From: Zizania palustris
Lineage: Eukaryota > Streptophyta > Magnoliopsida > Poales > Poaceae
Assembly: GCA_019279435.1 (NCBI GenBank)
Contig: JAAALK010000079.1
Span: 83,880,162 to 83,944,161, forward strand
Direction: 5' to 3'
Length of the DNA stretch: 64,000 nt
This document shows, piece by piece, positions 35,285-46,088 of this stretch. Positions within the stretch are counted from its first letter, which is position 1. Each line of letters starts with the position of its first letter. The notes under the pieces are model-generated. The model searched no databases and was not told the origin of the DNA. It saw only the letters and a program-made list of their open reading frames with translations. The position numbers were made by a program, and so were the translations under genes.

Positions 35285-35775
35285 CTCGGGCGGCAGTGGA
35301 CGCGGACAACATGCCATGCGCGGAGCAAGGTAGGGTTCCGCCGAGCGGGGGCGAGCGGCGCGGGAGGGGGACCAAGCGATGGGCGAGCAGCGCGGGAACG
35401 GGAGGGGTTCGGGCGAGCGGCGCGTGAGGGCGACGCTAGGGTTCCGCCGAGCGGGGGCGAGCGGCGCGGGAGGGGGACCGAGCGATGGGCGAGCGGCGCG
35501 GGAGCGGGAGGGGTTCAGGCGAGCGGCGCATGAGGGCGGCGCTAGGGTTTTCCGTGTAGGAGAAAGCGGCGCGGGAGGGGTCAGAGCGACGGGCGAGCGG
35601 CGCGGGAGGGTGACGCACTGACGCTAGGGTTTTTTCGTGGAGGAAGTTGTTTGCGTGAGTAATGGGCCGGAATCGCCGGTAATGGGCCAGAAGCGGGACG
35701 CTGCGGAGGGAACGGAGATGCGCGCGAGGCGAACGAACGACTCCAGACCAACATGATGCATTATAATAGTAGAGA
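35285..35775. other. Helitron 5'-terminal segment, GC-rich with tandem repeats
   Basis: From the copia 2 target duplication to the Helitron start. GC-rich and open in several frames because of composition. A 106-bp tandem repeat (listed separately) fills most of it. The last 30 bases carry the Helitron 5' terminus on the minus strand. Confidence 0.45.
35332..35625. repeat. 106-bp GC-rich tandem repeat
   Basis: Units begin AGGGTTCCGCCGAGCGGGGG at 35332 and 35438, and a degenerate one begins AGGGTTTTCCGTG at 35544. AGGGTTTTTTCG at 35625 starts the next. The first two copies are nearly identical. Each holds repeated GGCGAGCGGCGCGGGAGG words. Confidence 0.85.
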
Positions 35776-36800
35776 TATCTCTGATGGCTAGGACACTACT
35801 CTCTTACTATTGTTGGGTAGGCTACGCCTACCAGAGCATTACACTCATTTTAAGAGTAAAATTAATAATTGGGGTAAACATATAGATACCTATAGATTTT
35901 TAATATAAATTGGAGTTCGATCCTAAATGATTCCTAAACTTATAAATCTAGACACAAATTTAAATCTAAACTTTATTGTTCTCGATTCTCGGCAAAATTG
36001 CAATCTCTACTAGTACATGGATGTCTTATTAATTAATACCAGATGGCAATGCCTATATTTTAGGGGTTTTTTAGATATATGCCATTACAATTATCGTGCT
36101 TTGGAACTTTGCGACTATAATTCGTCTATTTAGATATATGCCATTTCGGAATTGCAGCTCTCACAAAATCTAATGGCATATTTCAGATTTCTCTAACATT
36201 GTAATGATATATTTCGGAATTCTCTAAATTTACAATGATATAATTCAGAGATCTCTGAATTTGTAATGGTTTGAATCTAAATATGTGAATTATAATGATA
36301 TTTCTTAAAAGTCATAAAATTATAATGGCACAAAATTGTAATGCCATGATCCAAATTTTCCATATTTTAGTGCGGGTCGAAGCACAGTAATAGGTTGCTC
36401 CATGCATCAGGCTAGTGATAACCGATGCCCACCACCTGCTCTGTTTCTTCTGCTCCCCTGACTCCCTGTTTGTTTAGTCAACGATTACCCGCTGCCATTG
36501 ACACGTCACCGCATCAAAAGGTTTGTACCGTCGGCCAGCTGATTCACCGTAGAACTCACTATCCAATAATTAGCTGCTTATAGCAACTCAGCCGGATCCA
36601 TGTTTAAGTTCCTCAAACTCATTTTAGATTCTACAAGAAAAATCAAGATCCAATATGATTCTTACTTAGCTCTAAAAAATAAAATACTTTCAAAAGAGTC
36701 CATCAGACTCTCGTTCCCATCGAACCCTCAAATAAAATCACGTAGAATCTTGAAGGTTATTACTGCAGTTTCTTAGGCATGCGCCACTGATATCCGGTTA
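35776..36800. other. AT-rich intergenic DNA upstream of the START gene
   Basis: No gene seen. Between 36060 and 36350 short words such as TTAGATATATGCCATT (twice) and TTTCGGAATT or TCTCTGAATT recur in both orientations, suggesting a decayed MITE without definable ends. From about 36400 the composition becomes gene-proximal. Confidence 0.4.
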
Positions 36801-37125
36801 ATCCACACCGGATAAATACACGTACTCCACGGCGCATCTCCGCTACCGTGTATGTCGGGGCGACACGGTCCACCTCAACTTACATGCGGGGCTCACCTCC
36901 CCGAGCGTCCACTAGATAAGTCTCCGACAGGTGGGTCCCAGATTCCCCTGCCTCACATGCCAGCCTCACCGACTGCTCTTCCGCCCACCCACCTCCAAAA
37001 AGAACAACGCGTTCCCTGGCCAGCCCAGCCTGTCTGTCTCTCTCCCCCTTCCCCTCTCCTCCATTTTTGCAACAAAAAAAAAGGAAAAAGAGGAGAGGAG
37101 AGAGAGGAAGCTGCGAGCCCTAGCA
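36801..37125 (+). promoter_or_regulatory. Probable promoter and 5' leader of the START gene
   Basis: A weak TATA-like GATAAATAC at 36811 precedes a CT-rich leader (37030-37070) and a purine run directly before the start codon, as in many grass genes. An upstream ATG at 36852 opens a 149-codon frame that overlaps the main start in another frame. It would matter only if transcription starts above it. Confidence 0.35.
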
Positions 37126-40100
37126 ATGGCGGGGTGGTACGACGAAGCTGTGGGGCTGCTGCGGCAGCCAGCCGTGGCGGAGATGGCGGTGGACGTGCTG
37201 CTCTGCGCGGTGCCGATCTGGGCCGCCGTCATGATCGGGCTCGTCATCGGCTGGGCGTGGCGCCCGCGCTGGACGGGGCTGCTCTACCTGGGCTTCCGTA
37301 GCCGCCTCCGCCTCCTGTACGTGCCCCCTGGCCTCGGAGCCCGCCGCCTCTGGCTCGCCTGCACCGCACTCTCCGCCTTCTCCATCGCGCCGCGGCTCCT
37401 CTCCTCCGCCTTCCGCGGCCGCGGCAAGTACCAGCACAAGGACAAAGTAACGGAAGACGCCGACGCCGTCGGGGACGCCGGCGCTCGCGTCAATGGCAGG
37501 TGAGGCCCTCTGAGTTCAATTAATCTACTATCCCTGTGGGTTGGCGGGTTAGGGGTAGAAACGTGTGGCGTTTGCCTTGTTTGTTGTGTCGGTTGGAAAC
37601 CAGGTGTGCTCCTTCTGAAAACTGAATTTGTTTCCAATAATCGAATTCATTGTGCTTGCAACTTGATCTGTAGTGACCGAATGCTGATGCTGATGGCAGG
37701 TTAAGAGCGTTGTAGCTTTTTATTGAAATTACATGATTTAACTGATCTAATGGTGGAGCTATATGCTGACGAAACGAATTTATAGTTAGGGAGTGCATGT
37801 ATGTCAAATTATCATTGTGATGTTGTAATACGGTGCTTGATATCTTTAGTGTTTATGCTCTGACTGATAATATGCAAGTAATATTTGGCTTATTTGCCAT
37901 TGTGCATATCAAGGGTTTCAACCTGTGAAATTCAAACTGCACGCTGCAAGGATTCACAATAGGCAATTTTATTTCTGCTAAAAAGATGATCCATTGTACT
38001 TCACCTTGAGTTTGACCAATACTGTTATTACCAACTTGTGGAGGTGAAAGACAAATTTCTTCTTCTTTCTTGAGCAATCAAATTTGATGTGAATGTGATC
38101 GTTGGATCAAGTAGATGATTGGGACCTGAGTGTAAACTGTAGACTTATTTGTCATAATTTAACTTTTACATGATATCCTGTTCTGTATTGACCATAAGTT
38201 TAAATGTTACAGTAGTTAGCAACTAATACAGACAGAAAGTGCTTTCAACACATGATTGCATCTAATTAAACAAATTCAATATAGCTTTGTGGATTAAACT
38301 TTGCTAAAATCCTTGTTTTCTTCCATATCAGAACAATTTTTGAGGGCGAGTGTCACATTGTCTCTGAGAAGGATCTAGATCACCTCAGACAACTTCTAGA
38401 TAACAAGGAGAGTGGGGATACACCATGGCAGCATTTTATGGAGCGTACAACATCCAACATGACTTACAAAGCCTGGCGCCATGAGCCTGAGGTATGTTTT
38501 GTCAGTGGGACTGTAGAAAAGAAACAGGTGCCAGTATGCCACAAAAAAGTATAGCATGATTGCATAAATGATTAGAGGACCGTGAATGTGAAATAAGTTG
38601 GATAATAGCATCTGAATGCAAAGAAGAATTCTGAAAGATGAATCAACCAAGGATCAGACATTTTGCTTTTAAAAATCCTATGATGTCCTTGCCTTCTTGC
38701 ATGTCGTGTTATAATATTATCAATACATTTCCCCTGTTTCATTATGCCTTTCATCCATTTTCTCTCTTCTGCTAGTCACTATATCAACCTTAGTCACTGA
38801 ATTTACATTTTGATGTGAAAAAATGGTAACACAGACTATATACTGCAGCATCTTGTCAAATGATCTCCATATATTGAGCTTGAATTTGCTCTTTCTTTGC
38901 CTGTAGGTGGGACCTATCATGTATTGTAGCCGTACTATTTTTGAGGATGCTACTCCTGAACTGGTTAGAGATTTCTTCTGGGATGATGAATTTCGTCTGA
39001 AGTGGGATCCCATGCTTGCACACTTTAAAATTTTGGATGAGTTCCCCCAAAATGGAACCATGATTATTCACTGGATAAAAAAGGTTTGACCAGCTTCTTT
39101 CGTGCCTCGTGTACCCATATATTGAATTTTGTAATTTTAACTTGTTTGTTTTCTAGTTCCCTTTCTTTTGCAGTGACCGTGAATACATTTTTGGGCGGCG
39201 GATCTGGGAATCTGGGAAGACTTACTATTGTGTTACAAAGGTATCTGTACCACCCAAGCTGCCAGTATCACTATTTTCATAATAAGACAATTTTATGATC
39301 TCCTAACCCAACTTTGGTTGATGCTCTCATATGGCTAGTGGAATATTTATGTTGGCACCTTTCCGACATACTCCCTCTGTTCACAAATATTTGTCACTTT
39401 TGAGTTTTAACCAACGCACAGTTTCTATGATCATTTTTTATTCATATGTGACCAAATTGTCCCTAATAACCAACTTACCATTTTCCACCCACAAGTAAGA
39501 AGGGGGGGGGGGTGATATATTAAAAGGACAAGATGAGAAATTCTGCAATGGGAACACAAAGTGACAAATGTTTGTGAGCAGAGGGAATGTCTGGTTTATG
39601 AGGATTCTAAGTATTAAACTGTGTGCATATCTTGATCCAGTTGCCAAATATTTTTTTTTATTAGCAAAAAAAGAGGATTCCAGGTCTACGACTTAAGCAG
39701 ACTCTTTATTAGTGAGTATGAGGCAGATCTTTTAGTGAACAGAAGATCTGATTGTACTAAACACTCAGCCTAGCAATCTTGTTTGGATTGCCTGCAAATT
39801 ACTGTCCTGATATTGATACAGGATATGATTGTACTCCTTTTTGAGACTAGTAGATTAGAACACATACCCTGATAAAATTTTAAGGTGTTGAAGGTGTAGC
39901 TGATGGGAACTGAGATCAAAACCCACATAGCTTTGCCTGTCCTTACCTGTGGTTGAAACATCAAACCCTTGATCTCAGCCAGAGAATCAAATTCCATTGC
40001 CTAGTGTTCATGCATAATCAGTGTTAGCACTTCAGTAGTACATGTATTTGAAGATTGTTCACACTTGCAGCATGTAGAAAATTTCACTAGACTCTGTTAG

Positions 40101-40803
40101 AGCATAGATGCTGGTTGAGAGATTTGCGAGCCCTGAAAACTTCCATTTTCAGGGAGTTCCTTATCCATCTTTGCCTAAGAAGGAAAAACCAAGGCGCGTG
40201 GAATTGTACTTCTCAAGTTGGCGTATCAGAGCTGGTAATTTTTATTCCTACCATTATTGTTTTATTTTACTTCAACTGAATTCGATCTTTTCATTACAAT
40301 TTTTTATGAAGAAGGAATACAGATGTTTGGACCTTGACATTTTGTTCTCTTTTTGGACAAGCACAGTTCAATCATCCAAACAAGATGGCCAGCAATCTGC
40401 ATGTGAGGTAACTCTGGTTCACTATGAGGACATGGGCATCCCTAAAGATGTTGCCAAGGTTGGTGTTCGGCATGGCATGTGGGGTGCTGTAAAAAAGTTC
40501 CAGTCGGGATTTAGAGCATATCAGCAAATGAGAGATACAGAGAACATCCTCTCTCGCAGTGCCATCATGGCTCGAGTAACCACCAAGACATCTATTGCTA
40601 GTTCCAGTTGCCCCATGGATCGAGAACCCTCCAGGGCAGCGAAAACCATTGATATGAATGAGAATTCAAGAGCAATTAAACAAGGGTTCGACTGGAAATG
40701 GGTGATGTTTGGTGGCGCCGTGGCTGCAGTTTGCGTACTCAACACGGGGCTTATAGGGAAGGCCCTCTTGCTTACAGCTGCAAGAAGACAGATAAAGAAG
40801 TGA
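37126..40803 (+). CDS. Membrane-anchored START-domain lipid-binding protein, six exons
   Basis: Exons joined by GT-AG introns: 37126-37499, 38332-38491, 38907-39083, 39157-39240, 40153-40234, 40367-40803. They give 1,314 bases, 437 residues and TGA at 40801. The start ATG has good context (AGCAATGGCG) and no earlier in-frame ATG. Residues 22-46 form a membrane segment; 75-92 are also hydrophobic. A START (StAR-related lipid transfer) domain spans roughly 130-340, with SRTIFEDATPELVRDFFWDD and LKWDPML in exon 3 and GRRIWESGKTYYCVTKG across exons 4-5. A second membrane segment lies at 404-429, ending in a basic tail. This layout matches the plant PCTP-like START group that includes Arabidopsis CP5-like proteins (from memory). 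The domain should bind a lipid; the ligand and the membrane are not known. It is the only apparently functional host gene here. Confidence 0.9.
39371..39587. mobile_element. Stowaway MITE in intron 4 of the START gene
   Basis: The left terminus CTCCCTCTGTTCACAAATAT follows TA. The right end mirrors it (GTGACAAATGTTTGTGAGCAGAGGGAA). This is the classic Stowaway (Tc1/mariner-derived) terminal repeat. The right-hand TA is mutated. It lies inside intron 4 (39241-40152) and does not touch the splice sites. A G run of about 12 sits in the middle. Confidence 0.85.
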
Positions 40804-41379
40804 CGACTAATAAGCTTGTGCCAGCTTCTTCAGAATGCTGCAACCTTACAAGAGAGGAAAACAAAAGGAAATAGATGCGGTGCTACTGCTACAGGAGGCA
40901 GATAATTAGTGTGCATAAATTTGATATGATATTTATGCAGTATCGCACGGTACGTCACCATAACAGATCATGTATTCATGTGTTATCAGGAATCTCTGGC
41001 TGATGTACCTGAAGATCACTAAGAGGTTATTGAGAGATTTTGCTAATGTGCTTGAAGTTACTGGCCGGCAGTCACAGAAAAAGGCCACTGTTTAGCTGAT
41101 AATTGTTTTCGCTGCCATATTTGCCAACCGTCGCTGGTAATTTTGGTAGACGGGCGGCTGGGGATCCGGCTGCGCCCAGGCTAGTTTGCTTGCATCAGCG
41201 AGCGGCCGAGCACAACCGAGCTCGCCGGCGGCTATAAAGCAATGTGCAACCCACACGGGCGGTCGCTGCGATCGTTGCCGGCCGCCGCACCAGGACGTGG
41301 GCGCTGCTCAGCATGGGTACACGGCGCGGAGGCTTGCTGGGTGCAGGTGCACAAGGAATGTGAACATGACTCTACCAAC
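40804..41379. other. 3' UTR and downstream DNA of the START gene
   Basis: The first 150-200 bases are likely 3' UTR; no clear AATAAA signal was identified. A GC-rich patch at about 41150-41350 has no recognisable product. Confidence 0.4.
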
Positions 41380-41956
41380 GCAGAAATAAACTAGCAAGCA
41401 AACAGGACGAGCTCACCTACAACCCATGAGAATGTAGATCCTATCACGCACAAAACTAAAGTAGCCCACGAATTAGTGTAGTCCCATTTAAAGCCCATAC
41501 ATAAGTTGGCCTAAAATGGAAACATGGCATACATTCGACACAAAACTAAACTACAACACAAATAAGATGAGACCCACAATGCCCATAACTAAGTTTGGTT
41601 CTAACGGGAATTGGCCCACAACAGACATATAACTACACTATGTCATAGTAGGCTGAGACTCACCTACATCCCGTAATTTTGTTGGGCTCGAATAGGAACA
41701 TAGCCCACGGCCGATAAAGGACTAAACTAGCCCATGCATAGGAAAAGGCTAATTGTGGCCCATCAATTAATTAGGTTAAAACTAGAACTTGTCCCACGGT
41801 CAGCTCAAAACTAAACTAGATTATAGATGGAGTGAGACCCCACCTACAACTGAATATTAATTAGGTCAAAATAGGAATGCTTCCAACAATCCTCCCAAAA
41901 CTAAACTAGGTCACAAATAGGATGAGGCCCACATGTAGCCCATCAATAAGTTGGCA

Positions 41957-42167
41957 TGTCACAATCCCAAGTCTCACTTTTTTTTGAAATAGGCCACATG
42001 AGCTCGACTTTATTTGAAGGCCATGGTATGTCAGGGATGTGAATGAAAAATTCCCAGGAGATCACCTATCCTGGTACTATTCCCGCCTGAGCACACTTAA
42101 CATTAGAGTTCTGACGAGATTTGGTACTAGCTAACTCACATCCCTTTCACCCCAAGTCTCACTTACA
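41957..42167 (-). mobile_element. Cassandra-like solo LTR carrying a 5S rRNA segment
   Basis: Bounded by TGTCACAATCCC at the left and CTCACTTACA at the right (TG...CA), with CCCAAGTCTCACTT near both ends. Its core matches the 3' half of plant 5S rRNA on the minus strand. Cassandra is a known family of small LTR elements whose LTRs hold 5S rRNA sequence and an RNA polymerase III promoter. Exact edges are uncertain: a TAAGT on each side (41947-41951 and 42170-42174) could be the target duplication if the element is a few bases longer on each side. Confidence 0.55.
42047..42118 (-). pseudogene. 5S rRNA-derived sequence, 3' half
   Basis: The minus strand reads GTCAGAACTCTAATGTTAAG, then GTGCTCAGGCGGGAATAGTA and CCAGGATAGGTGATCTCCTG. 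These follow plant 5S rRNA (CATCAGAACTCCGAAGTTAA and so on) with scattered substitutions. The 5' half of 5S is not recognisable. It is not a functional rRNA gene. Confidence 0.75.
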
Positions 42168-42890
42168 ATTAAGTTACGGTGGAATAGAAAAGTTGTCTAA
42201 CAAGGATGCATACATATGATGGGCTAGATAGGAATATGGTTCGTGTTAGGTCCATAATTTTGTTGGAAAAGCTGTCCAAGTCAGGCAAATAATTATGTTG
42301 GGATATAGCAAGAAAGTGGCTCATGCGTCAACCATAAATAAGTCGTCCTAAAAAAGGAATGTGATCAAAGTCTAGGACACAATTATGTTGGGATGAAATG
42401 AGACAACCATGAAAGTTAGACCCATAGTTAAAATAGACCAAAATAGAACATGGTCCATAATCGACCCAAAGCTCAACTGGCCCAAATATATGTTCAGACA
42501 ATAAATTAGGTTGGAACGTGAACATGGTCCAAAACAAACACATAAATAAACTAGGACACAAATAGGACGAGCCCACCTGCAGGACATCAATAAGCTGTAC
42601 CATAATAAGAACATGGCACACAATCTACACAAAACTAAACTAGGCCACAAATTAGAGTAGGCCCATCATAGGCCCATGCATAAGTTGGCTTGAAAAAAAT
42701 GCGGCTCATATCTATTATAGAACTAAACTATGATGCAAATAAGATGAGGCCCATTGTGCCCCATAACTAAGTTTAGCTGTAACTAGGACCATGACCCACG
42801 ACCGACATATAACTAAACTTTGACGTTGTAGGATGAGGTCCACCTATGTCCCGTGACTTAATTGGGTGGCTCATTCTTGGGGAAATAGGA

Positions 42891-43581
42891 AAGCTACACT
42901 AGCTGGTAAATTCAAAATTTCTGCCCATTAGCCCTAGGTTCATGCGCGTGTGAGATCATAGATCGGTATCTTCTAGCACAAGACGCGCTAGGTGCAGCGG
43001 AAGAAGATGTTGGAGCAGCACATCTAGCCTCTCCTCGCTTCGTACTTGCCGTCCTTCGCCGATCCGATCGATGAATACGACGTAGTCGTTTGCATGTAGA
43101 CGTTCACAAGCGTCGCTATTGGAGCAACGCCTCCACGGAGTCCACACGTACAAGGATGGAGTACCTCCCACAACAGTGTGCTAGCACCACACGTGAGAGA
43201 TGGGGATCCTTGACCTCAACGTTTGAGATCAAGAAAGGAAGAAGAGAACTCTTGGGTGGCTAGGTCTAATCTAGGCTTATTGCTTGCCCCAAGACGTCCT
43301 CCTTCTCTCCTTATATAGGGATGAGAGCCCCTGGGTCGTGCTCTTCCCGAAACCCTAAAAACCGTAATAGATCCAATCTATTTTCCCACGCCGGAACTTC
43401 CGATCCTGGATCGAAACTTCCGACAGGGTATTTTAGGTCTCCTGATATAGTACGACACGCAATAGATCCAATCTGTTATCGCCCACCTCAAAACTTCCGA
43501 TTAGTACAAAAATTCCCCGATTCCAAATCAGAACTTCTGGCTCGTCGGAACTTCCGAAGCAACATTTTTGAAGGGTGGGCG
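42891..43581 (-). mobile_element. LTR fragment of an unidentified element, left part
   Basis: A minus-strand TATA box (CCCTATATAAGG, plus about 43311-43322) is followed by a leader-like stretch toward lower coordinates. Words such as GGAACTTCCGA recur at 43380-43560. Similar wording at 63654-63690 (TATCGAAACTTTCGATCCAC) suggests the LTR continues there and was split by the gypsy/copia nest. No internal domain was seen, so the family is open. Confidence 0.4.
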
Positions 43582-44387
43582 ATAACAGCGTGATGGTCCG
43601 GCACGGGTGGTCGAGGCAGCAGTCTCACCGAAGGGTGTTTTGGCAACCTCCGAAACCAATTTCTCAGCTCCGGGGACTTCCGGCGAAGTGCCTCCGGACA
43701 TGGATAGCCTGCAACAGAGTAGATTCTAAGTACCAATTCGGCCCGAGGACCGAATTCCACTAAGTGTTGCATTAGGGGAGAAGGTAGCAATCTATAACAC
43801 AGATTAGCGGATACTTCACAGGCGAAGTAACAAGGCGATAACAATTTATTACATAAATTAATGGATACTTCACAGGCGAAGTAACAAGGCGATAGAAATC
43901 TATTACGTAGATTAATGGATACTTCACAAGCGAAATAACAAGGATTACCACTGTTCCGAAGTGGCCGGCGGAGGGCTTCCAGGCAAACCCACGAAGAGTA
44001 CGGAAAGTAAAGGTAAAATAAAGGTACGGTTCAAAGCTAGGGCTTTGTGTTGGGGGGTTCTGAACCAGCCTCACCCCTATTATTTATAGGGGCTAGACTT
44101 CTAATCTCTAAGCCTAATCTGATAAGATTTGGCTTGAGCACACATGAAAGACTTAGTCAAAAATCAGACTCAATCTCTATCTCTGCCATAAGTGGGCCTT
44201 CGGCTAGGCCCGCCGAAGCCTGCTCCTTGGGCCGAAGCTTGCTGGAAGCTTTCGAAGCTCATGGCTTTGTGGGCCTTTGGCCTTGTAGGACTTCGGCTCA
44301 ACCGAGGACATGTGTATTTTCGGCCCAAATTACCAAAATTGATATTTTGATAATCTCAACCACTACTGCCATTTTTTGCTATCAACA
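43582..44387 (-). repeat. Gypsy A 3' LTR, truncated
   Basis: 806 bases matching 52097-52986; the distal 600 or so are lost. It keeps three 54-bp tandem units (starts near 43809, 43863, 43917) and a minus-strand TATA region (CTATAAATAATAG, near 44079-44091). Compared with the 5' LTR it lacks extra copies of a 56-bp unit. Confidence 0.8.
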
Positions 44388-44404
44388 CATGCCCCACAGC
44401 CTTT
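44388..44404 (-). promoter_or_regulatory. Polypurine tract of gypsy A
   Basis: The minus strand reads AAAGGCTGTGGGGCATG directly before the TGTTGATAG LTR start. The counterpart in gypsy B is at 56131-56147. Confidence 0.75.
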
Positions 44405-44621
44405 TAGTGAACTAAGTGAACCAAAAGCACAATGGGCTAAAGACGATACCTCCCATATCAGACTTCCGACACCCTCAAGCTGTTTGCCACACACTTGGAA
44501 AGTATCTTTTCAAGTACCTACCATTCAAAGCTCTTCGAAATCGCTCCCCTTGCAGAGACTCTATCACATATGCGTTACCTGGAGTGATTTCGGCTATTTT
44601 GAAATGACCCTCCGAACTGGG

Positions 44622-45707
44622 TCACCATTTACCAAATCTAGGGCTCTTAGTGCCTAAGGGCAAAATCGTCTTCCAAACCAAATCACCTACTTGAAACGAT
44701 TTTGGTTTAACTTTCTTATTGTAGGCCTTATCTACTCTCTTCTTGTCTATTTCTATAGCTTCTAAAACCCTCAATCTCTTATCGGTCACTTCTTCCAGAT
44801 TGTCTTTCAAAAGAGTCTCATACTCGTCGATCAATAAGCCATCTTGCTTTAACACTCTTAAAGAGCCAATATCTACTTCTACAGGTAGAACGACTTCTTG
44901 TCCATATACCAACTCATATGGACTAATTTTGGTAGCACCATGCTTTGCAATTCTACAAGCCCATAGTGCCTCGGAAAGCACTTCATGCCACCTCTTAGGG
45001 AACTCTTCAATTTTCTTCTTAATGAGCTTAATCGCAGTTTTATTGCTAGTCTCGGCCTGACCATTGGCCTGAGCATAGTATGGAGAAGAGTTTACTAGCT
45101 TAATACCATAAAATTCGGCAAAGTCTCTCACTTCCTTAGAAACAAACGAACTGCCTTGATCTGTAGTGAGGGTTTGAGGAATACCGAATCTATGTATAAT
45201 GTGCTTTAAGATAAAATCAAGTACCTCGTTGTGAGTCATGTTCTTGAGAGGCACGACTTCGGTCCATTTGGTGAAGTAGTCCGTCGCCATCAACACGAAC
45301 CGATGCCCCTTTAAGGAAGGAGGGTGAATTTGGCCGATGAAGTCTAAACCCCAACCTCGGAACGACCATGGCTCGACAATAGGGTTAAGTAATGAAGCAG
45401 GAGCTAATTGAATATTGCCAAACTTATGACATGCTTCACATCCTCTACAATACTTAAAACAATCCTCAGTCATAGTCGGCCAGTATAAACACGCTCTCTT
45501 GAGCATCCAACTCATTTTCTGGGCCGACTGATGCGTGCCACAAAGCCCTTCGTGGACTTCTCCCGTAGCCACTTGGGATCGTTCATTGTCTAAACACCTC
45601 AACAATACTCCATCAATAGTCCGGCGATATAGTGTATCATCTAGCAACACAAATTTCACCGCTTGCCGCCGAACCTTCCGATCAACCCTTTGGCTAGGGT
45701 CTCTCAA
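44622..45707 (-). pseudogene. Gypsy A integrase
   Basis: The longest open piece of the element, 361 codons. A zinc-binding head (GLCGTHQSAQKMSWM, then CRGCEACHKFGNIQ) precedes the DDE core (LDFIGQIHPP, ATDYFTKWTEVVPL, TDQGSSFVSKEVRDF, YYAQANGQAETSNK). A C-terminal region with WACRIAKHGATKISPYELVY and PKSFQVGDLVWK follows. The catalytic D, D and E positions appear present. It inserts element cDNA into DNA. Neighbouring domains are broken, so the element is inactive even though this domain reads well. Confidence 0.85.
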
Positions 45708-46088
45708 ATACTGGATGATTGGAGTTCTCCAATCGCCCTTATGGACTTCTGAGGGTTTTGCTAGATCACTCCCTGGAATAATGTCTAAGCTACTGATTTC
45801 GAAGTGCCCCCCGAGCCCTTCTTGCTTTTGCCAAAGCCTGCTTGGACTGGTTGCACGAAGCTGTTCAAGCCAAAGCCTCCTGCCGGAGGGTTCGGTTTCC
45901 TAGAAACCATCGCTGCCCCGGGGACTTTGGCTCACGTGCTCCGGTGTGCCAGACCCTTTGGTGGGCAGAGTATTCCAGCCTCGGGGCTTCGGCGCGCGGT
46001 AGTCTCTGGCGGCCGGAGGGGTTCGACCCTAAGGGTGCGCATATCCGAAGTCACTGGCTTTGGCAGTGAGACCAAACATCGGCTCCTA

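Larger units (their letters stand above)
20875..35775 (-). mobile_element. Helitron remnant, minus strand, containing nested elements
   Basis: The right edge, read on the minus strand, is A|TCTCTACTATTATAATGCAT, the kind of TC start seen in grass Helitrons. The left edge reads CCGTTGCAACGCACGTGCAC followed by CTTACTA|T, resembling grass Helitron 3' ends, although the final CTRR motif is imperfect. A broken Helitron-type PIF1 helicase lies in the same orientation. Removing copia 2 and the Tourist MITE leaves about 3.1 kb. The HUH replication-initiator domain is absent, so the element is defective. The 3' edge is less certain than the 5' edge. Confidence 0.5.
41380..42890. repeat. Degenerate tandem array, unit about 91 bp
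   Basis: Words such as AAAACTAAACTAG, ATAGGATGAGGCCCAC, CCCATNAATAAGTTGG and AATAGGAACATGG recur in the same order roughly every 90-95 bases. Copies are heavily diverged. The trio at about 41445-41695 is more similar to 42625-42875 than to its neighbours, implying a second-order duplication of about 1.18 kb. A solo LTR-like element interrupts the array at 41957-42167. There is no coding content. Confidence 0.7.

Noticed and set aside
36931..37125. N-terminal extension of the START protein
   Set aside because: The frame is open upstream but begins with GTG, not ATG. The sequence is leader-like, and the first in-frame ATG is at 37126.
42047..42118. Possible functional 5S rRNA gene
   Set aside because: Only the 3' half is present, with several substitutions, embedded in an LTR-like unit.
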